Below are positions 8,283 through 17,872 of a stretch of 64,000 nt of DNA, one piece after another. The position numbers and the translations under genes were made by a program. The notes beneath the pieces were generated by a model, which saw only the letters and a program-made list of their open reading frames with translations, did no database searches and was not told the DNA's origin. Position 1 is the stretch's first letter, and each line of letters starts with the position of its first letter. This DNA comes from JBFGFX01 sp965232455 (GTDB lineage: Bacteria > Pseudomonadota > Gammaproteobacteria > Steroidobacterales > Woeseiaceae), in the NCBI GenBank assembly GCA_965232455.1, contig OZ246981.1, forward strand, positions 2,046,001-2,110,000, in the 5' to 3' direction.

Positions 8283-9674
8283 TCAGCTGTTCGAGTTCGA
8301 GATACCCGGCAGGTTGGCGAGTTGCTGTGTGAGGAAGTTACTTGTCGTGGTCAGCTCGCCGACGAGAGCGTCGAGCGCGTTGAACTGTCGGGTCAGGCGC
8401 GCTTCCAGCGACGTCAATCGTTCGGCCAGCGCTTCCCTCTGATCGGCGAGATCCTCGATAGCGGCATCCAGACCGTCGGTCCTCGCCGTCAGGATACCGT
8501 CATCGTCGTTCATATACGTATCGATCGCGTCCGACAGGCGCACGGCGTAGCCGTCGGAGTTCGCGAACAGCTGACCCAGCTTGGAGAACTCCGTGTCCAG
8601 GACGCCGTCGAGTTTCGCGATATCGACGCTCAGTTTGCCCTCGACGTCGGTTTCGACGCCGATATCGAAAAGTGAAGCAAACGTGGCGTCGACATCGGTC
8701 ACCGCGGTATTCAGCTCCCTTCGCAGTTGGTCGCGGATGCCACGCACGGTGGCGTCGCCGACCAGCGCCGCGCCGACTTTGGTTTCCGTGTCGAAGCTGG
8801 TTTGGCTCTCGAACACGTCAATCAGCTCGTTGTATTTGTTGACGAACGCGTCGATCTGCGCGCGCACGGCGTTCAGATCGTTTTCCACCGTAACCTGCGT
8901 CGTCGTGCCGACGTCCGCCGCGACCAGATTCAGCGTAACGCCGTCGATCGCGCCGACGACGGTATTGTTGTCACTGGTTACGTCGAATCCGTCGATCCTG
9001 ATCTGCGCGTCGAGGGCCGCGGCGGTTTCGGTCAGCGAGTTGAGCATGTTCGGTGGATCGTACTCGAGCGCGCTGAGTCCGCCGTCGCCGCCCGACTGGG
9101 TGATCGTCATGGACTGGTCGCTGCCGGTGTTTTCGCCGGCGAGAATGAGGTAGCTACCGGTATCGCCGTTGACAATGGTCGCCGCGACCCCTGAATTGTC
9201 CAGGGCGTTGTTGATTGCGTCACGAATGCCGGCCAGCGTGTTGTTGTCGCTGTCAATCTCGATATCGAACGACTCGGCGCCCACTGTAATGGACAAGGTA
9301 CCTGTACCCACGACCGCATCGGAGCCGGCAAACGAGCCTGATTGGAGCCGCTGCGCCTGGGCCATCTGCAGGACTTCCACGCTGTAGGTTGCCGGCAACG
9401 CCGTTTCGTCGACGCTGACCGTCACCAGCGACTCATCGGAGGTTGAGCCTTTTCGCGCCAGGAGCGTATCCAGATCCGCCATTTTCTTCAGCTGATCGTC
9501 AAACGACGACAGCGACGACTTCAGGTTGCCGAACGCCGACAGTTTCGCCTGGGCGCGGGCCTCCTGCTGCGCTATCCGAACCTCTCTCGGCTGGCCTTCG
9601 GCCGCAACGAGCTGCTGGACGAGACCTGCGGTGTCCAATCCGGAGCCAATACCTGATGAGGTGATGCTTGCCAT
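8283..9674 (-). CDS. fliD: Flagellar filament cap protein FliD
   Basis: A 463-residue hook-associated protein 2. The N-terminus ITSSGIGSGLDTAGLVQQLV is the FliD_N signature; the middle carries the variable surface domains; the end is a long coiled coil (LADQREALAERLTSLEARL to ELTTTSNFLTQQL), as expected for the pentameric cap leg. Length is typical. First gene of fliD-fliS-fliT. Confidence 0.95.
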   Translation of the reverse strand: MASITSSGIGSGLDTAGLVQQLVAAEGQPREVRIAQQEARAQAKLSAFGNLKSSLSSFDDQLKKMADLDTLLARKGSTSDESLVTVSVDETALPATYSVEVLQMAQAQRLQSGSFAGSDAVVGTGTLSITVGAESFDIEIDSDNNTLAGIRDAINNALDNSGVAATIVNGDTGSYLILAGENTGSDQSMTITQSGGDGGLSALEYDPPNMLNSLTETAAALDAQIRIDGFDVTSDNNTVVGAIDGVTLNLVAADVGTTTQVTVENDLNAVRAQIDAFVNKYNELIDVFESQTSFDTETKVGAALVGDATVRGIRDQLRRELNTAVTDVDATFASLFDIGVETDVEGKLSVDIAKLDGVLDTEFSKLGQLFANSDGYAVRLSDAIDTYMNDDDGILTARTDGLDAAIEDLADQREALAERLTSLEARLTRQFNALDALVGELTTTSNFLTQQLANLPGISNSNS

Positions 9675-9718
9675 GTCGGAATTTTCGCCTTCTAACGTGG
9701 GTTATGAATACTGACTGA

Positions 9719-9735
9719 TTCAAGAACCGTGCCAG
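9719..9735 (-). promoter_or_regulatory. Sigma-54 promoter of fliDST
   Basis: On the minus strand TGGCACG-GTTC-TTGAA matches -24/-12 sigma-54 promoters with correct spacing; the -12 box has A where C is usual in TTGC. It ends 45 bases upstream of the fliD ATG, in the fliD-flaG interval. Confidence 0.65.
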
Positions 9736-9784
9736 CGATCGCCGGCCGCCCGGCCGATTCGACGGGCAACACCCGACCGAACGA

Positions 9785-10147
9785 TTACACCAGATCGTCG
9801 ACGCGCTGCAGATCTATGGCGCCCGGGTTGTTCGCAAGCGTGTTTGCTTTTTCCGGCGGGATTTGCCGGATCAACTCGCCTGTCTCGCGATCGAATACCT
9901 GGATTACCGAGGAACCGGATTGCACGTCGACCTGGAACCGCAGAGCCGGCGCAACGCTCCTGCTCTTCGAGTTCAGCTCCCGAACCAGGGCGTCGAGATT
10001 CAATGCCTGGACGCTGGCCTGCCGGCGCGGCGAGTTCTTGCCTATGTCCGGTACGCCTTTGCCGCCGGAAGCGCCCGGCGAAACGGCGTTCGGGCGTGCC
10101 GCAGAAGCTGCACCGGAGGAAACGGAATTGATGGCTTTCCCCGACAT
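9785..10147 (-). CDS. flaG: FlaG family protein
   Basis: A 120-residue protein whose C-terminal half carries the FlaG pattern: ALNLDALVRELNSKSRSV, LRFQVDVQSGSSVIQVFDRETGELIRQIPPEKA. The N-terminal half is Ser/Ala/Pro-rich and low in complexity. FlaG proteins influence filament length in polar flagellates; the mechanism is not settled. It lies between flagellin and fliD, the usual place. Confidence 0.9.
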   Translation of the reverse strand: MSGKAINSVSSGAASAARPNAVSPGASGGKGVPDIGKNSPRRQASVQALNLDALVRELNSKSRSVAPALRFQVDVQSGSSVIQVFDRETGELIRQIPPEKANTLANNPGAIDLQRVDDLV

Positions 10148-10227
10148 GATTGGCTCCTCGATGCCTCCGGCGACGGACGGCGATCCTTGCCGCCCGTCTA
10201 GGAGGGTCTACCGTCTTACCTGCTGCC

Positions 10228-11745
10228 TTACTGCAGCAGACTCAGTGCCAGCTGAGGCTGAGCGTTCGCCTGCGACAGCACCGATATGCCGGCCTGCTGC
10301 AGGATCTGGGCGCGTGTCAACGCAGCAGTCTCCGCCGCGAAGTCGGCGTCCTGGATACGGCTGCGAGAAGCCGAGAGGCTTTCGCTAACCGCGGTCAGGT
10401 TGCTGATGGTGGACTCGAAGCGGTTCTGCACCGCACCCAGCTCACCGCGCAGGTTGCTGACAACCGTCAACGCCGCATCCACCCGGGAGATCGCATTGTT
10501 GGAATTGGCCACCGAGGTTACGTCGACGGAGTTCAGGGTCGTCGTATCCAGCGCGATAGTCTGGTTGGCGGCCGCAAATCCGAGGTCGTCGCCATCACCG
10601 GTGATGATGATGTTCTCGTTTGCGGTCAGCGTCACCGTTCCGCCGTTGACAGCCGTGGCGTCGGTACTGGTCGCCGTTGCGTTCGCTACCGTGCCGATGG
10701 TTCCGTCACGGTATTCGATGCCGTTGACCGTGCTGTTACCGCCGGTGCCGGCGGAGATGCCGCCGGTTGCGCCCGCACCGAGCGTCTGGCCGATGATGAC
10801 GTCACGGCCATCGGCGGCGCTCAGCCGCAGGTCGGTACCGGACAGCGAAGCGGTAACGCCGGTGTTGCCGCTCTGGGCGTTGATCGCGTCGGCTATCTGC
10901 GCGGACGTCAGCACGCCGTTGGTGGCCTGATCGAAGCTCGCGAAGATGTCCTGACCGTTGATGCGCAGGCTGTAGGTATCGGTGGCACTCGTGCCCGCCG
11001 TATTGGCGATGACGAACTCAACGTTGTTGGTCGCCGTCGCGGTCAGGCCGGATACGCCGGAGTTGTTGATTGCAACCGCCTTGGCGAAGGCGCTGTACGA
11101 GTTCTGCCCGGCGGCGCTTCCAGCCACGGAAGCCGAAATCGTCGTCGCGGCGCCGGAACCGACCTGGATCGTGCTCGCACCCGACAACGCGGTCGTCGTC
11201 ACCTCGGCGCCCGAAGTGGCCGTCGCGACCTGTCCAATCTGGTTCGTGCGCACGCCCGTGCTCAGGTTGATGCTGATCGTCTCGCCGACGTTCGCGCCAA
11301 CCTGGAAGCTCGCGGTGCCAAACGTGCCGTCGAGAACTTTCAGGCCGTTGAACGAGGTCTGCGACGCAATCCGGTCGATCTCGTCGAGGCGCTGCTGCAC
11401 TTCGTTGTCGAGCGCCGCGCGATCCGAAGCCGAGTTCGTCGCGTTGGCGGACTGAATCGCCAGCTCGCGAATCCGCTGCAGGTTGTTGCTCAGCTCGCCC
11501 AGCACGGATTCCGTCGTCTGAGCAAGCGAGATGCCGTCGTTCGCGTTCCGCGCGGCCTGATTGAGGCCGCGAATCTGCGTCGTGAAGCGCTCGGCGATAG
11601 CGAGACCTGCCGCGTCGTCCTTCGCGCTGTTGACTCGCAGGCCCGTTGACAGCCGTTGTAGAGACTGATTCAGCAAACCTTGCGAACGACTCAAGTTCCG
11701 TTGCGCGCTTAGCGATGCAACGTTCGTATTAATCGTCTGTGTCAT
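10228..11745 (-). CDS. fliC: Flagellin
   Basis: A 505-residue flagellin. The N-terminal D0/D1 region has INTNVASLSAQRNLSRSQ, SLQRLSTGLRVNSAKDDAAG and the TLR5-type stretch around LQRIRELAIQSAN. The C-terminal D0/D1 has ISRVDAALTVVSNLRGELGA and ends QANAQPQLALSLLQ. The central about 250 residues are Ala/Thr/Ser/Gly-rich surface domains, the usual target of O-glycosylation. It is the only flagellin in the window and has its own sigma-28 promoter. Confidence 0.97.
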   Translation of the reverse strand: MTQTINTNVASLSAQRNLSRSQGLLNQSLQRLSTGLRVNSAKDDAAGLAIAERFTTQIRGLNQAARNANDGISLAQTTESVLGELSNNLQRIRELAIQSANATNSASDRAALDNEVQQRLDEIDRIASQTSFNGLKVLDGTFGTASFQVGANVGETISINLSTGVRTNQIGQVATATSGAEVTTTALSGASTIQVGSGAATTISASVAGSAAGQNSYSAFAKAVAINNSGVSGLTATATNNVEFVIANTAGTSATDTYSLRINGQDIFASFDQATNGVLTSAQIADAINAQSGNTGVTASLSGTDLRLSAADGRDVIIGQTLGAGATGGISAGTGGNSTVNGIEYRDGTIGTVANATATSTDATAVNGGTVTLTANENIIITGDGDDLGFAAANQTIALDTTTLNSVDVTSVANSNNAISRVDAALTVVSNLRGELGAVQNRFESTISNLTAVSESLSASRSRIQDADFAAETAALTRAQILQQAGISVLSQANAQPQLALSLLQ

Positions 11746-11838
11746 GTCTAACTCCTAAGTAGAAAAACCGGTCTGCTTGTTGCCGCCGGGGTTGCGATAC
11801 AACGCCCGGACCGATGCCCAAAGCGCCGTTAACTGGAG

Positions 11839-11865
11839 TTATCGGTAGGGTGACAAAAACCTTGA
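11839..11865 (-). promoter_or_regulatory. Sigma-28 (FliA) promoter of fliC
   Basis: On the minus strand TCAAGGTT-N11-ACCGATAA matches the FliA consensus TAAAGTTT-N11-GCCGATAA with exact spacing and a near-perfect -10. It predicts a 5' leader of roughly 85-90 bases before the flagellin ATG at 11745. Confidence 0.85.
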
Positions 11866-11967
11866 GGGAAATTTCTGCATCCCGATCAAGACGAACGAAA
11901 CGCGTTTGTCCGGTCTTCGCAAACTTTAGCGCCAGCTCGAAGAACTGTGACGCAGGTCGCGAGACCG

Positions 11968-13161
11968 CTACAGGAACTGGAACAGGGACAGTCGCTGGGT
12001 CACGACAAACGACTGCTGCGCCGCTTCCAGGACCGCCGCCTCCTGGCTGAGGCGCGACAGGGCCTCCGCGTAGTCGAGGTCCTCGATATTGGCGATCGTC
12101 TCTTGCGCGAGTAACATCGCGGCGCCGTTGCTGTCTGCCTGCCCCTCGATCGCGTTGAGTCGCGTGCCAATTTGCGTGCGGATATCGGACACCTTGGCGA
12201 TGGCCAGATCGATCTCCTGGATGCTCGTGTTTATCTCGTTGCTCAGAACCGCCTGCGTGATGGCGTCGCTGACCGCGGTATCCAGCGTACTCACGATGTT
12301 GCCGATGGTCGTGAACATGCTCTGGTAGCGGCTCGGTTCGGCCAGAAACTCGTCGCCGGCCGCCGGTTCGCCTTTGATCGCAAACTCGATACCCATGAAC
12401 GCTATGCTCTGACCGCTCTGGAATGGCCCGGTGGCGATGACGGCTGCGCTGGAATCGAGTACTTCATAGTTGTCGGGGTCGATGAACCGCACCGTGTACT
12501 CTCCCCTGTCGTACAGGGTCGGATCGATGACGCTGCCGACCTCCAGCACGCCGGTGCCGGTATTGGTGACCGCCGCGCTCGTCCGAAACACCCCGTTACC
12601 GTTGCGGATGTTGAAGAAAACGTCGGCACCGGAATCACCGTCGGCGACGTACCGCGACGCCCCGATCTGGACGAGCCGTTGGCCCTGGTCCCCGTTGTAC
12701 ACGACGCCGCCGGCGCTTCGCGAAACCGGCGCGGTGCCGTCCAGCGTGCCCCCGAAGAGGAACCGGCCGTTGCCGTCTTTCTGATTCGCAATCTGTACGA
12801 GATCCGAGACTTGTTCGCGCAATTCGACGGCGATCTGCTTCCGGGAGTCCTTGGTCTCCGTGGCGTTGTTGGCGCGCAGCGCCAGTTCACGCACGCGCTG
12901 CAGGACGTTGTTGACGGTATTCATCGCCGCTTCCTCGAACACGAGTCGGGACTCCGCCGCATTGCCGTTGCGCTGAAACTGCTCGAGCTGCGACACGGAT
13001 TCCCTGAACCCCACCGCCCTCGCCGCGGCAATGGGGTCGTCCGACGGCCGGACTATCCGTTTTTGGCTGGCCACCTGCTCCTGCGTCTTGTTCACGGCCG
13101 ATTGAAGCCCCTGCATCAGCCGCACGCCCTGCAGGAACGAACTCAAGGTGGAAACGCGCAT
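11968..13161 (-). CDS. flgL: Hook-filament junction protein FlgL
   Basis: A 397-residue hook-associated protein 3. N-terminus MRVSTLSSFLQGVRLMQGLQSAVNKTQEQVASQKRI-type heptads and a flagellin-like DDPIAAARAVGFRES; C-terminus SRLSQEAAVLEAAQQSFVVTQRLSLFQFL. It is longer than the enteric protein, like those of pseudomonads. It starts 3 bases after the flgK stop and is the last gene of the flgB-L run. Confidence 0.95.
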   Translation of the reverse strand: MRVSTLSSFLQGVRLMQGLQSAVNKTQEQVASQKRIVRPSDDPIAAARAVGFRESVSQLEQFQRNGNAAESRLVFEEAAMNTVNNVLQRVRELALRANNATETKDSRKQIAVELREQVSDLVQIANQKDGNGRFLFGGTLDGTAPVSRSAGGVVYNGDQGQRLVQIGASRYVADGDSGADVFFNIRNGNGVFRTSAAVTNTGTGVLEVGSVIDPTLYDRGEYTVRFIDPDNYEVLDSSAAVIATGPFQSGQSIAFMGIEFAIKGEPAAGDEFLAEPSRYQSMFTTIGNIVSTLDTAVSDAITQAVLSNEINTSIQEIDLAIAKVSDIRTQIGTRLNAIEGQADSNGAAMLLAQETIANIEDLDYAEALSRLSQEAAVLEAAQQSFVVTQRLSLFQFL

Positions 13162-13164
13162 CGT

Positions 13165-15054
13165 TTACCTCCGGATCGCGCCGATCAGCGTGTCGAACAG
13201 CGTGCTGGTGATGGCGACGACCTGCGCCACCGCCTGATACGCCTGCTGATATTGGATGAGCCTCGCCGCCTCTTCGTCGAGGTTCACGCCGGACTTCGAC
13301 GCCACGGTTGCCTCCAGGTTCTGAACGATGACCTCCTGGGCGCTGAGGTTGGCCTGGATCCGGCTTGCGGAACCACCGACGTCGGCAATGAGGCTGCGGT
13401 AGTTCTCACCGACCGAGACGGTGCCGCCTTGCAGGATGCCGCTGGTTTGAATTCCGCTCAGCAGCAGCCCGTTCCGGTTGTCCCCGGTGCCGCCGCTATT
13501 GGCCTCGATCGTGAACTGATCGCCAACCTGTGGCGCGCCGGTGATCGTCACCCGGCTACCGTTGATGACGATCGGGTCGCCGCTGACGTAGGCAAAGGAC
13601 CCGGCCCCGTTGACGCTGTAGGTATTCGGCCCGGTGAATTCGATGACCGACGTCGTCAACAACGCCGGATCGCCGGCATCGACGATTTCGCTGGCGCTGA
13701 TAACGCCGTCGCCAATGTTGGACACACCCTCAACCGTTCGCGTTGGCGCCGCCATCGCAATTGCCTGCACGTCGAGCACCGCAACGCTCAAGCCTTCCAC
13801 GACGTCTGTCGCCGGCCGGATCATGAATTCGTCACCCGCCGCTGGAGCGCCGCCGACGACGATGCTCAATCCGTTCGCGACAAACGGATCCAGGGCCGTG
13901 CCGGTGCCGGTCATGATGACGACCTGGCCGCTCTCCGCATCCCGCAGACTGTAGCCGACGCCGTCGAAACCGAGAATGTAGTCGCCGCCGTCAAGCGCGC
14001 CGATGTCGGTGATATCGGCGGAAACCGTGCCAGCGCCGGTGTTCCTCGACGATTGCAAAACCGCGGGCCCGCTCACCGAAAAGAAATCGCCGCCGAGGGC
14101 GCCACGCAGATCCATGCCGGATGCATGCTGCCGGTTGAATTCCATCGTCAGCGCGAGCGCGGTCTCGCCCAGGGACTGACGCGCCGGATCGAGTATTTGC
14201 GAGCGGAACTCGAGCAAACCGCCGACCGCGCCGCCAGTCAGTCCGGTATCGAGGAACGAATCGCCGCCGCTGCCCTCGTAGACGAGGTTCAACCGCGTGG
14301 GATCGAACTCGCTTGCGCGCACCCCGACCGCCCGCGCCTCGGAGCCGATGACGAGGGTCTGGCCGGAGCCGATGAAGACATTGATCGCGCCGTCGTCCTG
14401 CGGCACCGCGCTAATGCCGATCTGAGCCGCAAGATCCCGGACCAACCCGTCCCGCTGATCCAGCAGATCGTTCGGCGGCTGGCCGGTCTGGCCCTGCGCC
14501 AGCACGATCTGCTCGTTGCTCTGGGCGATCGCCGCCGCCAGGCGGTTGATGTCGCTGGCCGACTCCTGCAGCCGGCCGTTTACCTCCGCCTCGATATCCC
14601 GCAGGCGCGAATCGATGCCCTGCAGGCGCTGTATAAAGCCGTCCGCCTCACCCAGCATGGCCTGCCGTGCGGACAGCGATGCGGGGTCGTTCGCGACGTC
14701 CTGCACCGAATTGAAGAACGTCTGTAGTGCGGGGCTGAGGCCGGTATCGGGGCTCGACAGCAGGCCGTCGATCTGGGTCGCCAGCCCGTCGAGCATGCTC
14801 AGACGGGCCTGGCTCGTAATTGACGACTGGAGCTGCGAACCCAGCAATTCGTCGTAAACTCGCCGAACCGTTGCCACCTGTACGCCGCTCCCGATGAATC
14901 CGTTGCCCGATCCCTGGCCAGGCCTGGTCACGAACTCGGCAACCTGGCGGCTGTATCCCGGCGTGCTCGCATTGGCGATGTTGTGCGAGGTCACGTCGAG
15001 GCTGCGCTGAAACGCGAGCATGCCGGACACGCTCGTTGTCAGTAGATCACCCAT
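13165..15054 (-). CDS. flgK: Hook-filament junction protein FlgK
   Basis: A 629-residue hook-associated protein 1. It opens with the rod/hook signature SVSGMLAFQRSLDVTSHNIANASTPGYSRQ and closes with SGVNLDEEAARLIQYQQAYQAVAQV and a final amphipathic helix. Central residues about 330-530 are repetitive Ig-like surface domains. Lies between flgJ (15 bases away) and flgL in one operon. Confidence 0.96.
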   Translation of the reverse strand: MGDLLTTSVSGMLAFQRSLDVTSHNIANASTPGYSRQVAEFVTRPGQGSGNGFIGSGVQVATVRRVYDELLGSQLQSSITSQARLSMLDGLATQIDGLLSSPDTGLSPALQTFFNSVQDVANDPASLSARQAMLGEADGFIQRLQGIDSRLRDIEAEVNGRLQESASDINRLAAAIAQSNEQIVLAQGQTGQPPNDLLDQRDGLVRDLAAQIGISAVPQDDGAINVFIGSGQTLVIGSEARAVGVRASEFDPTRLNLVYEGSGGDSFLDTGLTGGAVGGLLEFRSQILDPARQSLGETALALTMEFNRQHASGMDLRGALGGDFFSVSGPAVLQSSRNTGAGTVSADITDIGALDGGDYILGFDGVGYSLRDAESGQVVIMTGTGTALDPFVANGLSIVVGGAPAAGDEFMIRPATDVVEGLSVAVLDVQAIAMAAPTRTVEGVSNIGDGVISASEIVDAGDPALLTTSVIEFTGPNTYSVNGAGSFAYVSGDPIVINGSRVTITGAPQVGDQFTIEANSGGTGDNRNGLLLSGIQTSGILQGGTVSVGENYRSLIADVGGSASRIQANLSAQEVIVQNLEATVASKSGVNLDEEAARLIQYQQAYQAVAQVVAITSTLFDTLIGAIRR

Positions 15055-15069
15055 GATGGTCCTCTTTCA

Positions 15070-16011
15070 TCACCGCGCAGACACGGGTGACGACCCGTAA
15101 TTTATCGGCGGTTGTGTGTCATTCTTGAGCACCTGCAGTGCGTCCCGAAGTGTGTCGCTGTTCATCACCCGGTCAATTTTGTCGGCGTAATGCGGATCGG
15201 TTGCGTAGCCGGCGGCCTGCAAGGCGTCGGCAAACTGACGGCCGTCGCGTCCGCTGCCCGGCACCGATGCGTATCTCGGACGCTCACCGACAAACGCCGC
15301 GTAGTCCTCGAAACTGGCGCCGACGTCCGGATAAGCGCGAAACTTCGCACGCTCCCTGTGCGCAACGCCGTCTTTGTATTCCAGCGTCTGACGGGTGACG
15401 CTTGCGCCCCGCCACTCGTTGCCGGCCTTGATCCCGAACAGGTTGAAGCTGTTACGGCCGTCCGAACCGCGAATGACATGCTCACCCCAGCCGGTTTCCA
15501 GCGCGGCCTGCGCCAGAATCGCTTCCGGGGCGACGTCGAGTTTTCGCGCCGCGCGCTCGGCGTGCGGCCAGATGTCACGCACGAAGTCAGTCGGACTCTC
15601 CCAGGAAACGGCGGCATCGGCCGGACCCGCGGTTGACGACGCACGATGCTTCGTCACCGTGTAGATCGGCGCCGGCGGATGGCGGTATTCGCCGGTCACG
15701 GGTTCACGGAGATCACGCTGATCGCCGCCAAGCTGGCGCACGAGAATATCGGCGATGCCAATGCCGCGGCCCTTCGACATTTCGACGGAAAGCTGCTTGT
15801 CCAGCATTCCCAAATACATCTCGTGCTGATCACTCTTACCGAAAACCGGATCACCCAGGCTCGTGCTGCGCATGTTCTTCAGCAGGCTCTCCACGAACAG
15901 CGCCTCGAATTGCCCGGCCACTTCACGCAACACCTCCGGGTCGCTTGCGTCCGCTTCCTTTCGCATGCGCGCAAACTGCGAGAAATCGGTGACGGCGGAA
16001 CTCACGGACAT
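15070..16011 (-). CDS. flgJ: Rod cap and peptidoglycan hydrolase FlgJ
   Basis: A 313-residue bifunctional protein. Residues about 10-105 are the rod-binding cap domain (VAGQFEALFVESLLKNMRSTSLGDPVFG). Residues about 150-300 are the glucosaminidase domain, with the catalytic glutamate in ILAQAALETGWGEHVI and the substrate groove motif NLFGIKAG. It locally opens the periplasmic wall for rod passage. The two-domain form is typical of gamma- and betaproteobacteria. Confidence 0.95.
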   Translation of the reverse strand: MSVSSAVTDFSQFARMRKEADASDPEVLREVAGQFEALFVESLLKNMRSTSLGDPVFGKSDQHEMYLGMLDKQLSVEMSKGRGIGIADILVRQLGGDQRDLREPVTGEYRHPPAPIYTVTKHRASSTAGPADAAVSWESPTDFVRDIWPHAERAARKLDVAPEAILAQAALETGWGEHVIRGSDGRNSFNLFGIKAGNEWRGASVTRQTLEYKDGVAHRERAKFRAYPDVGASFEDYAAFVGERPRYASVPGSGRDGRQFADALQAAGYATDPHYADKIDRVMNSDTLRDALQVLKNDTQPPINYGSSPVSAR

Positions 16012-16024
16012 TACGTTCTCCCCG

Positions 16025-17167
16025 TCAGATGACGACCAATTCGGCGCGCAGCGCGCCGGCCTGCTTCAGCGCTTCGAGTATCGCGACAAGATCGCCCGGG
16101 GCCGCACCGACCCGGTTCACCGCCTGTACTATCGCGTCGAGGCTGGCCCCGGGCTCAAACAGGAACATCTTGGATTCTTCCTGGATGACCTCTACGTCCG
16201 AGCTCGGCAGAACCACCGTCTCGCCCGTCCGCCCAAACGGCGCCACGGGCTGACTGGCAAACGGTTGCTCGCTGATGGTGACAACCAGCGATCCGTGTGA
16301 AACCGCCGCGGGGGTAACCTGGACGTTCGAGCCGATCACGACCGTGCCGGTTCGCGAGTTGATGATCACCCTGGCGGCCGCCTGTCCCGGTTCGACCTCG
16401 AGGTTCTCGATATGGGCGAGAAACGAGGTGCGTTGAAAAGGGTCTTCCGGAGCGCGTATACGCACCGAAACCGCGTCGATGGACAGCGCCGTGCCCTCGC
16501 CGAGCGACGAGTTGATCAACGTCGCCAGGCGGTTGGACGTCGTGAAATCCGGCATGTGCAGATTGAGAACGATCTCCTCGCGCGTGTGAAAATCGCTGGC
16601 GACCGTACGCTCCACCGTCGCGCCGTTGGGAATGCGTCCCGCGCTCGGAATGTTGACGGTAACTTTGGAGCCATCGGCGCCGTCGCCGCCGAAACCGCTC
16701 ACGACGAGGTTGCCCTGGGCGACCGCGTAGACGTTTCCGTCCGCGCCCTTAAGCGGCGTCATCAACAGACTGCCGCCACGCAGGCTTTTGGCGTTGCCGA
16801 TCGAAGAAATCGTGACGTCTATCGTCTGCCCAGGTTTGCTGAATGGCGGCAGATCGGCGTGCACCGCCACGGCGGCGACGTTCCTGAGCTGGATGTTGAG
16901 GCCCGGCGGAATGGTGATGCCGAACTGCGCCAGCATGTTCTGCAGGCTTTGCACGGTAAACGGCGTCTGGGCGGTTTGGTCCCCGCTCCCGTCGAGGCCG
17001 ACCACCAGACCGTAGCCGACCAGCTGGTTGGTCCTGACGCCGGCGACCGCCGCAACGTCTTTGATCCTTTCGGCCTGCGCCTGGGCGCCGATCGCCAGCA
17101 GGCAACCAAACAGGGTTATTCGGATGATCCGCACCAGGGGTGTCGTCTTAATTGAATTCATGGTCAC
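16025..17167 (-). CDS. flgI: Flagellar P-ring protein FlgI
   Basis: A 380-residue periplasmic protein with a Sec signal peptide (hydrophobic IIRITLFGCLLAIGA ending AQA). Mature start ERIKDVAAVAGVRTNQLVGY and the repeated family motifs (SLRGGSLLMTPLKGADGNVYAVAQG) are diagnostic. The frame begins with GTG at 17167, which has AGGA 7 bases upstream; an ATG two codons later (17161) is the alternative. Confidence 0.96.
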   Translation of the reverse strand: MTMNSIKTTPLVRIIRITLFGCLLAIGAQAQAERIKDVAAVAGVRTNQLVGYGLVVGLDGSGDQTAQTPFTVQSLQNMLAQFGITIPPGLNIQLRNVAAVAVHADLPPFSKPGQTIDVTISSIGNAKSLRGGSLLMTPLKGADGNVYAVAQGNLVVSGFGGDGADGSKVTVNIPSAGRIPNGATVERTVASDFHTREEIVLNLHMPDFTTSNRLATLINSSLGEGTALSIDAVSVRIRAPEDPFQRTSFLAHIENLEVEPGQAAARVIINSRTGTVVIGSNVQVTPAAVSHGSLVVTISEQPFASQPVAPFGRTGETVVLPSSDVEVIQEESKMFLFEPGASLDAIVQAVNRVGAAPGDLVAILEALKQAGALRAELVVI

Positions 17168-17176
17168 GTCCAGGTC

Positions 17177-17860
17177 CTAATACGGACTGAAAATCGAATT
17201 GAAGAAACGGGCGACCAGGCCCATTCGATTGGCCGCGGCGAGCACGCCCTTGCCGCCGTAGGTAATCTGGGCGTCGGCGATCTTGCCGGACAGTATCGAG
17301 TTGTCGGGCTCGATGTCGTAGGGCCGCACGACCCCGGACAGGCGGATAAACTCCCTGCCCTGATTGATAGTTACCCATTTTTCGCCGCGAATCAGAAGAT
17401 TGCCGTTCGGGTACCGCTCGACGACGGTGACCGTGATGTCGCCGTTGAGGCTGTTGCTCTGATTGCTGGAGCCGGAGCCGTCGAACGTCGTTTCTCCGTC
17501 GAGACTGCCGCCGAACACCGGGTCGCCGTTGCGGGTAATTGGCCGGCCGAAAATGGTCGGATTCGCCAGCGAGGCCTCGGTCGTCTTCGATGTCGAGGTA
17601 CTCGAGCTCTTGGAGGCGATGGTCCGCTCCACCAGGCGTACCGTGAGAATGTCGCCGACGCGCGCCGCCCTCAGGTCCTCGAACAGCCGGATACCGGCGT
17701 TCGCCTGAAAGATGGCCCCGTTGTCGACCTGCGACGGCAAGTGCATGACGTAATCCGGCGGCTCCAGGTTGTCGTCCGACTCGGGCGTGGACGCGCAGCC
17801 GCCCAGCAGCAGTAAAGCCGCCGCGACCATGATTCCTGTGCGTGAAGTGCTAGCTTGCAT
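17177..17860 (-). CDS. flgH: Flagellar L-ring lipoprotein FlgH
   Basis: A 227-residue outer-membrane lipoprotein with lipobox LLGGC near residue 21. Signatures include GAIFQANAGIRLFEDLRAARVGD and the C-terminal NLLIRGEKWVTINQGREFIRLSG-VVRPYDI. Forms the L ring around the distal rod. Lies 12 bases after flgG. Confidence 0.96.
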   Translation of the reverse strand: MQASTSRTGIMVAAALLLLGGCASTPESDDNLEPPDYVMHLPSQVDNGAIFQANAGIRLFEDLRAARVGDILTVRLVERTIASKSSSTSTSKTTEASLANPTIFGRPITRNGDPVFGGSLDGETTFDGSGSSNQSNSLNGDITVTVVERYPNGNLLIRGEKWVTINQGREFIRLSGVVRPYDIEPDNSILSGKIADAQITYGGKGVLAAANRMGLVARFFNSIFSPY

Positions 17861-17872
17861 GTCGAGTTCCGA

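Noticed and set aside
10200..10240. CTGCTG ... CAGCAG hairpin at the fliC stop as a terminator
   Set aside because: Only a 6-bp stem overlapping the last codons and no T-run afterwards.
12172..14727. 851-codon plus-strand open frame opposite flgL/flgK
   Set aside because: A GC-rich antisense shadow: no family motifs, His/Arg/Asp-rich composition, and two certain flagellar genes on the other strand.
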